The translations under genes were made by a program, and so were the position numbers. The notes below the pieces were generated by a model that saw only the letters and a list, made by a program, of their open reading frames with translations, did not search any database and was not told where the DNA came from. Positions 44,256 to 55,297 of a stretch of 64,000 nucleotides of DNA are shown here, in pieces; positions within the stretch are counted from its first letter, which is position 1, and each line of letters opens with the position of its first letter. The stretch spans positions 744,001 to 808,000 of the forward strand of contig NZ_CP068418.1 in NCBI RefSeq assembly GCF_019873825.1. Direction: 5' to 3'. Source of the stretch: Mycoplasma sp. E35C. GTDB lineage: Bacteria > Bacillota_I > Bacilli_A > Mycoplasmatales > Mycoplasmoidaceae.

Positions 44256-44828
44256 CTATTCAGCTTTTGGTTTAGTTTCACCAGCAGGTTTTTTAGCTGC
44301 AGCTGGTTTTTTGTTTAAGTTGATTTTTTTAAGAACTGGGATTTTTTGTTCTGGTAAATCATCACCAAATTTTTCACGAAGAATTCAAGTTTCTTTAGCA
44401 GATGCTTTTTCAACTTTTGAATTTCTTCTAGATCCTTTGATTTGGAAGAAACCATTTTCTTGAATTTGTTTCATGATTTCTTCATATCTTGCTTGTTTTT
44501 GTTTAGCAATTTCAACTTTTTTCTTGTTTTGAGTTGCTCTGTAACCAAAGTCTTTTTCAGTATTAATAATTAATGTTCTAAGAACATCTTTTCTAATACC
44601 AGCTAAACGCTTATATTCGTGAATTACATCAGCACCACTTGTGAAAAATAGGTTGTAGTAGTGAGCTGTAACTTCTTTATTAATTGGATATTCTAAAGTT
44701 TTTTGACCTAAGTATTCTTCAGTAATATCATTTGTTTTTAAAATAGCTTTTAATTCATCATTAACAGCTTGTGCTTCTTTTTGGTTAAGCTTTCCGCTTA
44801 CCAATAGCATAATTTCATATTTTGCCAT
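44256..44828 (-). CDS. rpsF: 30S ribosomal protein S6
   Basis: 190 residues. S6 core MAKYEIMLLVSGKLNQKEA...TLEYPINKEVTAHYYNLFF in residues 1-100. A basic C-terminal extension with KKPAAAKKPAGETKPK follows a TGA-Trp; long tails on S6 occur in this lineage. I chose the ATG at 44828 because an upstream in-frame non-ATG start would add 29 residues without family support. First gene of the rpsF-ssb-rpsR-rplI-dnaB unit. Confidence 0.94.
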
Positions 44829-44987
44829 TTGTATTTTTTTAATCCTTGGGTATGAAAATTTAAAAATTGACTTATTTATTTTCTGATTAATTTTATTCTT
44901 AATTAGACAAAGCAAATATGTCTTATATATTTTACCATTATTTGGCTATTTTTATACATCAAACAATCATTGATTTTATCACTCATC

Positions 44988-45005
44988 AACTCAAATTTGA
45001 GTTGG
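44988..45005. repeat. 18-nt perfect palindrome upstream of rpsF
   Basis: CAACTCAAATTTGAGTTG. It lies about 160 nt before rpsF on the minus strand and 75 nt after the P30-like gene. It could be a binding site for a dimeric regulator (for example S6:S18 or another factor) or simply a small hairpin. Confidence 0.45.
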
Positions 45006-45034
45006 TTATCAATCAAGGTTTAATAATAATAAAT

Positions 45035-45066
45035 AAGGACATAAAACTTTATAGTTTCATGTCCTT
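45035..45066 (-). terminator. Hairpin after the P30-like gene A
   Basis: AAGGACAT pairs with ATGTCCTT, extended by AAAC/GTTT after one mismatch; 6-nt loop. It begins 13 nt after the stop of the minus-strand gene and closes the surface-protein block. Confidence 0.6.
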
Positions 45067-45078
45067 AAATTAGTTTAG

Positions 45079-45900
45079 TTATTTTGTTGGTGGATTAATA
45101 CCAGGTTTTGTTGCTGGTCTTAAAGGTGGTAAAGCGTTTGGTTGGTTAGGTGCTAAATTGCCAGGTGGTAATGGGTTTAGTTGTCTAGTGATTACTCTTC
45201 TGGTAATTTTTACAATCTTTTTAGGTGGGACTGGCACTTGTTGAACTGGTTGTTGAATGCGATTAACCACAATTGGATTAGCTAAAACCTGTGTTTTTTG
45301 TTGGCTAATTAATTGAATATTTTTTTGGTGTTCAGCTTTTAGATTTGAAATTTCAATAGTTAATAATCTAATTTGTTCAATGTGTTCTTGATTATCAATA
45401 TTTAATTTTTCAATGTTTCTTTCTAATTTTAGATTTGATTTTTTCAACAACTTAACTTCATCTAATAGTGCTTGGTTTTGTTCTAATAATTCATCAATAT
45501 CTTCTTTTTGAATACGATAAATTTTAACAATTAAGATTGCTGAAATGATTGCTAAAACAATTGCCAAAATAATTAAGAAAGCACCAAGCCCAATCATTAC
45601 ATAAGAAATCTTAGCTAATGAATGTCCAAACACTGACGCAAAATCAGTTAATTGATCTGGGTTGAACTCGTTGTTATCACTAACTCTTTGGTTAGCAGAA
45701 CCAACAACGTATGAAATTAATCATGTTCCGATACCAAAACTAAAAACAGCAATTATCAATAAAATGATTGAAATAACTGTATAGCTTTTAGCTCTCTTTC
45801 TTCTTTCATAATAAGAAGAAAGTTCTTCTTTTTTTATTATTTCTTGAATTTCTTCTTGTTCAACAGTTTTTGTTTTCTTATTAGCTTTTTGTGCTTCCAT
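45079..45900 (-). CDS. P30-like membrane protein A (two TM, coiled coil, Pro-rich tail)
   Basis: 273 residues from the ATG at 45900 (a TTG two codons upstream is also possible). A charged N-terminus is followed by membrane segments at about 41-66 and 98-127, a coiled coil at about 130-200 (DIDELLEQNQALLDEVKLLK), then a Pro/Gln-rich basic tail (QQPVQQVPVPPKK ... NPLPPGNLAPNQPNALPP). This order of elements resembles the P30/P32 cytadherence proteins of M. pneumoniae and M. genitalium, but the PGM repeats are absent, so this is analogy, not proven homology. Downstream of the 1093-residue surface protein. Confidence 0.8.
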
Positions 45901-45949
45901 CTTCAATTAATAAATATTTATTTAATTAGTTCAGAACTTTTCAATCAGT

Positions 45950-48900
45950 TTATCTCTTTAGATAATTCTTTAAATGTTCTTGTGAGTCGAAGTATATAAC
46001 TTTACCATTAGGTAATTTAGCTGGATAAAGTGTGAAAGTAATGTTCTTAACTTTTGTTACTTTATCTTCACCTTCAATGTAGAACTTGTAATTATTATCT
46101 GTTGGAGGGTTAAGTTCAACTAACGCTCTCATACGTGATCTTTGTTCTAATTCTTTAAGGTTTTTGTGGTTACCTCTAACTAGCCCAACGTTTTTATTAG
46201 TTGCATTGTTGTAATACAACACGATTTCATAATTATCATCAACATTAACACTGCTTGATAATTGTGAGTTGTAATACTTCGTAGCTTCACGTTTTAATAC
46301 TGAGTCAAAGAATAAGTTATGACTAGTAAATGAACTGTTGATTGCTAAATTCACATCATCACCAGTAACATTGAAGTATTTACCAAATCTTAAATCGTAG
46401 TATGAATTAATGCTTCCTTCTAAAACTAAAATGTCATCAGGATTACTAATTAAATTATCTTGTTTGATCTTATCTTGTGATAGCTTACTTAATGCTTGTT
46501 CATAGAACTTCCACATGTAAGTAATTGCATATCATGTGCGATCATCAGTAATTAATCTTGCGTATTGGTTAGCATCAACGTTTCTTGGTAATAGTGGTTG
46601 TCTTACTTCACTATTTGTTTGATATTGAGTTTTTAGTTCAACTTTGTTTTGTGAGTTTAAAGCTAAATATCTTTGTGATTTTAAATCATAAGTATAAGTT
46701 GAGAAATCAATACCTTCAACTTGATAGTGGTTTGATAAGTTAATTAATGTTTTTTGTAACTCATCTTTTGGTAATTGAGTAACTAATGATAATAATGCTT
46801 GTTTGAAATTGTTTTGGTTTGTTTTTAAGTTTTCAACAAGTAAGTTCTTTTTATCAGCAGCTAAATCAATTTCAAATAATGGTTGTTTATTATTACCAAA
46901 TGTAATTACTGGTTTAATATCTTTATTATCAAAGACATGTTGAACTAAGAAGTTAGCATTATTAGTTCCAGAAATATTAATTGAGTTGTATTTTAAGTTT
47001 GAGTTAGCTTTTAATAAGTCGTTAAATGTATTTAGATAATCAGCAAATCTATTATCTTGACCATTACCTAAGCTGAATGTTGCTGTAGTTTTGTCATAGA
47101 AATCAGAGAATTTTTTAACTTGAGCCTTAGCAACAGTTAAGAAGTTTTCATCTAATGCTGCATTAACTGAACTGAAGTTATTTAAACCAGCTAAGATTGC
47201 ATAAGTGTTAGCACCATTAACATATGATTGACTTAAATAATCTTTATAGAATTGTGAATCTTTATCAATAGTTAATTGCTTGTTTTCTTCTTTTAATCCG
47301 AATTGAGATGTAATTTTTTTAATAAATTCATCTTTATTCTTAACTAATTGGTTTTCGTATTTTCAATCAACATTTACATTTAAGTAAAGTTGTCTGTTTT
47401 GTGGGGCAATTCGGTATGATTCTCAATAGCTTGGTAAGAATGTTAATGATCATGATCAAGCATCTTGTCGTTTACCTAGATGTCTAATATCATTAACAAT
47501 TCCAGATGCATTTCTTCTACCAGTTGAAAGGTCAAAAATATCAGCACCTACATGGATTGTGTCATTACTAATACCAACACTTTCTGGATATGTTCCATAA
47601 CTAGCATTAGCATTTTCTAAATTACCAAAACCAAAGTAGTAAGGTGAGTATTTAACAAAGTTTTCTTTGTTAAAGTTACCAGCTTTTAATCATCATGAAT
47701 CGTTGCTGAATGTATTGTGGTAGTAGAATACTTTGTCACTACCAGAACCACCTTTAGTATAGTTTTCTGCAACTGATGGATCACCATGAACAGTGTATCC
47801 GTATAAGTTACCTTTATAGATTAATCCGATTTTTTGACCGAAGAAATCAGCACCATCTTTGGTTACAAATGAACGGTTATTGATGTATGCGTGAGTTTTT
47901 AAGAATTCTTTATCTAAAATTCCTGCTACTTCGCGATCAGATTTGTTTTCGTATTGTTTAGTTGTATTGTAATTAGCAATTAAAGGTTTTAAATTTTCTT
48001 GTTCTTGATCAAGACCTAAACCATAAGTGCTTTGATCTGGTGATAACGAATAAGTTGAAGGAACAATTTCTCCGTTTTTGTTTCTTTCATATCTAGAGTT
48101 AAGCTCAACAGAGTTGAATGTTTGAGAAATTTGATCAGGTGTTGAAATTTTTCTTAGATTATCAATTAAACTATTGATATTTACACCTTGTTCAACTTTA
48201 ATGCTATTTGAAATATTTACATTATTTCAATCTTGTTCTTGATTTTTAAAACCAATACCAAAGTATTTATCAAATCCGTATTCTGGAGCTTTTGGATAGT
48301 CTAAATAAATACCAGCACGTTTTTCAACTGGAATTGCTTTAGTTGGTAAGCTGATAGTTGGTAAGAATGAAGATTGACTAAAGATTTGATTAACTTTTTG
48401 GCTAAATAATTGGTTAATCTTTTGGTCAAAATTCTTACCTAAGTTAGCATCAGCATTTAAAGTTAAATTACCTTGATCACTGAAAACAGCAGAAGATTTT
48501 GCTAATGAAACAAAGCTTGAGTTGTTAGATTCATTGTTATACGGAACGTAATAATCAAGTGAGAATTGGTTTTCACCATTAATTACTTGAGTGATTACGA
48601 ACTCTTTAAACTTCTTAACATCTTCTTTGTTTAACGGGTTGAAATAATGTTGTTGATTATCTTTATCTTTAAAAGCATAGAAAGCTAATGGGTTTTCAGC
48701 AATACTATCTCAGTAATTTTCTTTTAATTCAGATAATGAATCATATAATGCTTCACTATTATTGAATGTGTATTTCTTAATTAATTTGTATTCTGGTAAC
48801 AAGCTTTCAGCTGCTTGTTCTTTAGTTAATAATTCACCATTAGAACCAACATAAGCATCACTTATCTTAGTTTGATCATATGGTTTAATTTGTCCAGAGT

Positions 48901-49231
48901 TGATATCAACAATACCCTTGTCACGGTCAGCATAACTAGCAGAAAGATCACCAATGAATGAATTTGAGTTTTTGAATATGTCGTTAGCTACTGAAGAAGG
49001 ATTATTAGGATTCACTCCACCATTAATAGTATTAACTAGATTAGAGTTGGTTTGAACTACTGATGTTAGTTTTTCTCCAGAAGCATCAGTTGCACTCACT
49101 GAAGCAGCAATAATTCCAGAAGCTAAGGCTACTGAACCAAAAGCTACTGTTCCATAAATTATTTGCTTTTTAAATTTAGTTGATAGGCTCTTTTTGAGTT
49201 CGGCTATCTTTTTTGGATTAGTTTTATTCAT
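45950..49231 (-). CDS. Large surface-anchored protein, 1093 residues
   Basis: 1093 residues, many TGA-Trp codons. A basic N-terminus and a single hydrophobic segment (about 23-47, IIYGTVAFGSVALASGIIAA) without lipobox suggest an uncleaved signal anchor or signal peptide; the rest is extracellular, Asn/Ser/Asp/Tyr-rich and aromatic, without cysteine that I noticed. Short motifs (YVGSNGELLTKEQAAESL near the N-terminus, GKVIYFDSQEHLKNYLKR at the very end) have counterparts in the 1200-residue lipoprotein upstream. No named family recognised. An adhesin role is inferred from size and context only. Confidence 0.85.
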
Positions 49232-49262
49232 TGTTGATCGATTTGACTCTGGGTCTGTTATT

Positions 49263-49275
49263 CTAATAATTATAA
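49263..49275 (-). promoter_or_regulatory. -10 region of the 1093-residue surface protein gene
   Basis: TTATAATTATTAG on the minus strand; TATAAT lies about 40 nt before the ATG. The same 13 bases occur before the paralog A gene. Confidence 0.55.
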
Positions 49276-49322
49276 ATTATTAATTGCAATAATGGAAGTT
49301 AATTAGTCTTACTAACTGATTA

Positions 49323-52300
49323 CTACATGTGATAATCTACATAATTGTAAGCATCTCTTAGTGATAAGAAGTATAACGTTTTGCCAAGTTTGTTATCAAC
49401 TAGACTAAATAATTCTGAACGATAAATTAGTTTTGTTCTTGATCCAACGCTGTCTAGATAAACAGTTTGTCTTAGTTTTAATAATTCGTTGAATTTTTGT
49501 TTTAATGCTTTGTGATCGGCTGTATTTTTATTTTCACTGTTGTAGAAAATAAATTCAGAAGGGTTTTCACCAAATTTACCTGTTCCTTTGGCAATCCCGA
49601 TCTTAGTTTCAGGATCATAACTAGTAATATCAGTGATGCGAATATCCTTAGATTGTTGGTGTAAATATCCACCAGTTTCATTGTTAGGTAATTGCACGAT
49701 CGTTCAGTTTTGTGATTTTGCCAATTCATCTGAAACTACTGCATTTTTAATATCGCCTTGAATGTAACTACCACGAATTGAAGTTGCTACTGTGTGAGGG
49801 ATTGTGATTAAAGAATTAGCTAGCAATGTGCTTAAAAGGTTTTGGTATAAATCAACTAAACTACGAGAACTATAAACACCAGATACACTACTATTTTTTA
49901 CTGAGTTATGTAAAGAATAAACCTTATTTACATTCTTAATGTAATCTTGATCGATTGCATATAAGTTTTTGTTTTCAATTCATTCTTTTAATTGTAATTC
50001 TCTAATGTTTTCTACTTCACTTTGAGAGAATTGTTTTTGGTTGTAGTATAAGAATGATTTATTTTGCGGTCTTGTAATTTGAATTGGATTAATTAACTTA
50101 ATGTCTTTGATTGTTCTTTCTTCTAATGTTTTTAATCCTAACAATCATGACTTACGATAACCGCCAGTTCAAACATATTCAGCATTACCTGCTTTGAATA
50201 CGTAATAACTAACTTCTTCTGATGGATAGAAGATATTAATTAATAAAACAGCAATTTGGATCGCAATTGTTAAACCATAAAAAGCAGGAGCAACTGAATT
50301 AACTACGGCTGCTGCTTTTTCAACATAGTTAGCAAACTGTTGACCCATTGATAAAACTACTGACGTAATAGAACCAACGGTTTGTAATGCAGCTACTACT
50401 AAGTCTTTAGTGTGGTTAACTAATTTCGGATTAACTACTAATGAATTAATTGTTACTGCTGATGTTAATGTTGAAGTAAATCCTTCAAAAATCGCATTAA
50501 TTAAAAGAACAGATTGTAAGCTCTTTTGGTCTTTTTTAAGTTGATCAATTGCTTTTAGTTCATTAACATTAATTTCTTTTGGATCTTGTAAGATTGCAGG
50601 AGTTCCTGGTCTTTTAGATGTTGATAATGTTGATGAGTTACTAATAATTGAAGCAATTGCATCATTGTTAGTATTATTTTCAGGAGAATTTGCAACATTC
50701 TTATCATGTAATTGAAGAATGAATTCACTTGAATGATTTTGTAATCTTAGATTTTGGTTATTGTTGTTTTTAACTACAGACGGGAATTGCGTCATGTATG
50801 TTAAATATAAATCAACGTATTGATCTTCTTTAAGTGATTTTAAGAAAGCATTAACTTGTGATAAGTATTGTTGTGCTTTTGCTGGATCAGTTCTTAGGGT
50901 TTGGTTGATTTTCTTATAAATATTACGAATGTGAATGATTGTTCCAAAATCAACATTGATTCCTTGTAAGTATTCAAGAACTGATGTTGGAATGTTTTCA
51001 AATAATTCTCTTACTTTTGGTCTTGATGTTGGAACGTTTCTAATAACTTGTGGTAATTCTTCTTTAATTGCATTGATTGCACTTGTTTGTAAGAATTGGT
51101 TACGAATTCACTTGATGCTTAATGCGTCTTTTAATCCAAGGATGGTTTTTATTGTTTGTTCATCTAACTTACCCTTAGTTACATCATCAGCTGAAACACC
51201 AATAACATATAAAGCTTGAGTTAGGTTTTGTGATGATATTAATCATCATAAAGCTTGGATTGCTGGTCAGTTATTATTAACACTGCTACCAAAAATTTCA
51301 TCAATTTGCTTATCACCTAATAAACGGAAGCTCTTGATTGTTCTAATCAAGCTTTCTTGATCTAAGATCGCACCAGGAGTTACAGCAACAATGTTTGACA
51401 ACATTAAAATTGTCATTAAAATTGTTAGATTTGGGAATTGTTGGTATAAGTTTGGAATTAAATTCTCAAGACTTGCTGATACATCAAAGTCATTATTACC
51501 AATTCCAAAATAGTATTTAAATGAAAATGGTAAGCCGTTTTTATCTTTATTTGCTAAGATGTCAAAACCACTAGCTTTTGAGTATTTGTTTAATACGCTT
51601 AAAGCATTGTCAATCTTATCAGCCAACTTAATAAAGAAATCTTTTAGACCAAAAATTAATTCTTCTTTAGCATTATTAGCAACTAATGCATCAATTAAGT
51701 AAGAGTATAAGATTGGAATTTTATAGAAAGAACTGTAACGTTTTGATTTATTAAACTTTTGTGTAGTTTCTAAAAGATTTTTATAAACACTTTGTTGTTG
51801 TGTTTTTAATTGATAAATAAAGTTAGCTCAACTTAAATTTAAGTTTAAGTTAGTTGAATATTGGTTTGTTTGAAGTTCTTTTTCGTTATAAGGGAAGTAA
51901 AAGATAAAATCAGTTTTACTTAAATTACGGTTTAAAACTTTAATATCACGTTCATTAGTAATATTTGTTTCGCCTAATAAGAAGTCAAATGCAGATGTTG
52001 CAATATCAGTAGATATTGAACGGTATAATCCAACTGGTAAAGTTGAAGTTTTAGTTCAGTTATTTGGATTAGTTATCGCATTAATATCAGCACTACCTTG
52101 GTATAATAACGGACCATAAAAGTCATACTTATCATCTTCTGTAGTGTCAATGAAGTATTGACCTTGGTTGTTGTTAGCACTGATTTTTTGATAATGCACA
52201 GGGATGTCTTTTGAAGCAACATTAGATTTAATTGTGCTAATTGTGCTACTAATGTTATCTGAATTTACATCAATAGTTTGAACATCATCATTACTCTTAT

Positions 52301-52925
52301 TAATTTGAACTTGAAGTTTAGAGTTTTGCGTAATGAAATTAAACAGTTTTAAACGTTCAGTTTGACTGTTTTTTCTCAATTGATCAAGATCAATTGGTTC
52401 AAAATTACTGCCATTACTATTACGTAGAATAACTACTTTTTTGTTTTGTTCTGATAATAATTCTTTTTTAGTTTCAATATAACGTTCTAAATCATATTTA
52501 GATCTAAATAAAGAACCATCATAGAATAGTGCGTTATTTTCTTCGTATAGTGAATCTTGGGCTTGTTCTTTGGTTGAATAAACGTTTTGATTAAAGCCTA
52601 CATAACCCTTCTTAAGTGCTTCTGGTTGAAAAATGTTTTTTGCTACAACGTTATCGTATAAGTTCTTGTTTGTTGGATCAGTGTAATTTTCGTAATTTTG
52701 GATCAATTCACTTGAAGATAAAACAGAATAATACTGACCTTTATCAATTTTTACACCTTTATAGTCTTGAGAGGCAGCAGAAAAAGTAGGCACATCATTT
52801 TGTGATGAACTTAAATCAACTCCCTTAAAGGCTGGTGCGACATTAGAGCAAGATGAGAAGATAACTGCCGGTAGAACGAACAGTCCTATCGCCAGTTGCT
52901 TCTTTAACATTTTTCGTTTATTCAT
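49323..52925 (-). CDS. Large lipoprotein with internal hydrophobic segments, 1200 residues
   Basis: 1200 residues. Signal peptide with lipobox VIFSSC (Cys26). Long Asn/Ser/Lys-rich surface part; two internal hydrophobic stretches (near residues 485-510, NLTILMTILMLSNIVAVTPG, and 890-915, LTIAIQIAVLLINIFYP) are unusual for a lipoprotein and may be membrane-inserted or buried. N-terminal repeats YVGFNQNVYSTKEQAQDSL and YDGSLFRSKYDLERYI resemble each other and motifs in the 1093-residue protein. It ends LGKTLYFLSLRDAYNYVDYH. Family unknown. 15 nt after paralog A. Confidence 0.85.
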
Positions 52926-52940
52926 ATAAATTTATTTTAT

Positions 52941-55106
52941 TTAGGCTTTGAACTTGAAGAAACTATTGAATCTAGTTTTGATTGATGAACTTCAAGAAGA
53001 TAAACGGTTCTTAATTGATTTTTGACTAGATAATTTAGTTGATTCGTAAATCTTATCTAATTCAGATTGACTTCACATTTCTAGGTGTGATCTGTATCAA
53101 GGGAATGTTTGTTTTACATCATCACCTGATTTTTTGCTAAATAATTTCTTGAATGAAGAACCGAAGTTACTTAATTGGTCTAAAACTGAAGTTCTAAAGC
53201 TTGAAGCTTGCTTAGAATTTAAATTCACACTGTAAGATAATTCAGATCCAGGTGTTTTTGATTTGTTAGATACTAAATCATCTAAGTTTCTTTCAGGTAA
53301 TGGGGGAGGGACTTCTGCTAATTCTCTTAGCGCTTGTTGTCTTCTTCTTTGTTCATTAACTTCATTAATAGTTGCTTCTGAAGCTAATGCTGGTTTTCTA
53401 GTTTTATCAATCTTAGCGTAGATTGAATAATCAGTAGGAGTTTTTTCTTTAGATTTGTCATCAGTTACTAAGATGATTGAGTTTTTAGCATCATCATAAA
53501 CTGATTGGTAATCATTAAAGCTACCGTATAGATCAACTTTTTGCACTGGGCTAACTGGTCTTACTGTTTCATAAATGTTTTCAGTAATTAAAGCAGCAGC
53601 ATAAACTGATGGGTCAGTTGAAGAATTATTCTTGTTTGAGAATAAGCTCTTTAATGAAGCAGCTGTTTCATATTTATTTTCATCATTTAAAGCACTTACT
53701 GGTAAGAATACTGGGCTTACTTTTCTTTGGTTATTGTGATCTGTGTAAGTAACTTGAGCTAAGTAGAAACCTTCTTCAAATACTTTTTTGCTATCTTCAC
53801 GAAGTAATTTCTGAGCCACAACATTAACTGGTTCTGAAATTAATGGGCGACCTTGACTATCTCTTGGAACGATGCGTTTTTCAACACGTTTACCCATTGT
53901 ACCTTCAGCTAATACAGTTAATAAACTTAAATTGCTAGTTTGGCCACGTGAAGGTTGTGGTCTAGTTAATTCTTCTTCAATATCCTTAATTGAATATTGT
54001 CTTGAAACTCCTGAACCAGATAAGATTGAAACCTTATCATCGTTTGATTTTGAAGAAACTGTGCTTACACTTGGTTTTTGTAAGAACTTCTTAGCTTGTT
54101 CTTTTTCTGAATTAGATGGTTTTGAAACTGTTGAATCAGCTTTTTCATTAAATAATTTATCTAAATCATAGCTTTCTCATTCATCTGAATTAGAGCTGTT
54201 TTGTCTGAAAGCGTTTGGCGCAGTAATTTTGGCACTTGTGTCTTTGTTTTGGTCTAAATCTAAATCACCACTATTTTGTTTAGCTAAATAGTTAAGGATT
54301 GAGTTTGGATTGCCCATTTCACTTGGGTTTTCATTTATGTAACGTAAGAATGATCTGAATTCTGGGTTAGCAACATAATCACCACCTACAATACCAGTGT
54401 TACGTCTGTCTTTATCAAATCATGATTGAGGAGCTCAGAAAGCACCACGGTTACCATTCTTATCTTTAATTTCGATTAAGTCGAATTTTTCAAGAGAAGC
54501 ACTAGCTAAATCACCAATGTTTGATTTAGTCAAGTTAAAGTCTCTTAAAACTACACTCTTCTTAACAGGTTGAGTTGAAGGAGTTGTTGAAACTTTGTTG
54601 CTATTAAATGTGTTTAGTAATAAACCAACACCAGCACCGATAGCACCAACAGCTGAAATTCCTCCGATTACTCCACCAGCAACTGCACCTGCATTTAAGT
54701 TAGGTGATAAATTACCTTGTTCTGATTGAGTAATAATAGTTCCTGGAATTGCCACACCTGGTGACATACCATCCATACCATTATTTAATTCTGGATTTAC
54801 TACAACACCTGGGGTTGATGTAGTTGGTCCATTTGGATTAACTTGTCCGTTATTATTAATTGGACCATTAACTGATGGTGTTGATTGTGGATTTGTCACA
54901 CCATTAGTTGCTGGATTGTTTTCGTGATCAATAACACCAGAAGGATTCACCATATCTTTGTGTTCTTCTTGGGTATTGTTTTTAGCTTGAAGTGGATCAA
55001 TAACTGGATTGATATTAGCTGATGTTAAAGCAATTGGTAAACCAACAGCCACAGCTCCAGTAACTACACCTAGTGTAGATAAAATAATAGTTTTTTTCAG
55101 TGCCAT
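52941..55106 (-). CDS. Surface-locus paralog A, two membrane segments, 721 residues
   Basis: 721 residues. TM1 about 7-29 (uncleaved signal-like), a Pro/Asn/Gly-rich loop 30-135 that should be outside, Gly-rich TM2 about 138-166 (GAVAGGVIGGISAVGAIGAG), then a ~550-residue domain predicted inside the cell. Key shared motif at 414-428, PRDSQGRPLISEPVN. Further features: SH3-ligand-like PPPLPER (about 600-606), Tyr motifs ENIYETV and YSIYAKI, and a Ser/Lys-rich basic end. It is paralogous to the next gene upstream. Function unknown; likely part of the same complex. Confidence 0.85.
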
Positions 55107-55297
55107 AAATGAATTTTGTTTATTTATAAATAAGCTCTAATAATTATAACCTTAATTATTATTTTAATAATTACTTGTAATTATATTAAATGTTATTTTA
55201 AAGTTGCTATAAATCAATAGATTATTAATCGTATTGCTTAGATAAAAAAAGAAAGAACTATTTAAATTAATTCCTTCTTTTTGAATTAGTAACTAAA
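55107..55297. other. Intergenic region between the two paralogs
   Basis: 191 nt. Near the paralog B stop it holds an imperfect A/T-rich hairpin (AAAAAAGAAAGAAC region with TTCCTTCTTTTT) that could terminate paralog B transcripts. Near paralog A it carries a promoter (55137-55149). Confidence 0.5.
55137..55149 (-). promoter_or_regulatory. -10 region of paralog A
   Basis: TTATAATTATTAG on the minus strand; TATAAT is 37 nt before the ATG. Identical over 13 bases to the site before the 1093-residue protein gene. Confidence 0.55.

Larger units (their letters stand above)
44829..45078. other. Intergenic region: rpsF promoter, palindrome and terminator
   Basis: 250 nt with no supportable gene. It carries the leader of the ribosomal-protein unit (A/T-rich; a TAAAAT -10 candidate about 100 nt before rpsF), an 18-nt palindrome (44988-45005) and a terminator for the P30-like gene (45035-45066). 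Confidence 0.6.

Noticed and set aside
44829-44915. N-terminal extension of rpsF starting at 44915
   Set aside because: The upstream start is not ATG, the added residues do not belong to S6, and the family start MAKYEIMLLV lies at 44828.
45950-49231. Identification of the 1093-residue protein as P116 or P110
   Set aside because: Size is similar, but from what I remember of those sequences no shared stretch or C-terminal membrane anchor is visible.
49502-49729. Alternative minus-strand ORF overlapping the large lipoprotein
   Set aside because: It is a different frame of the 1200-residue gene and shows no start signals or motif.
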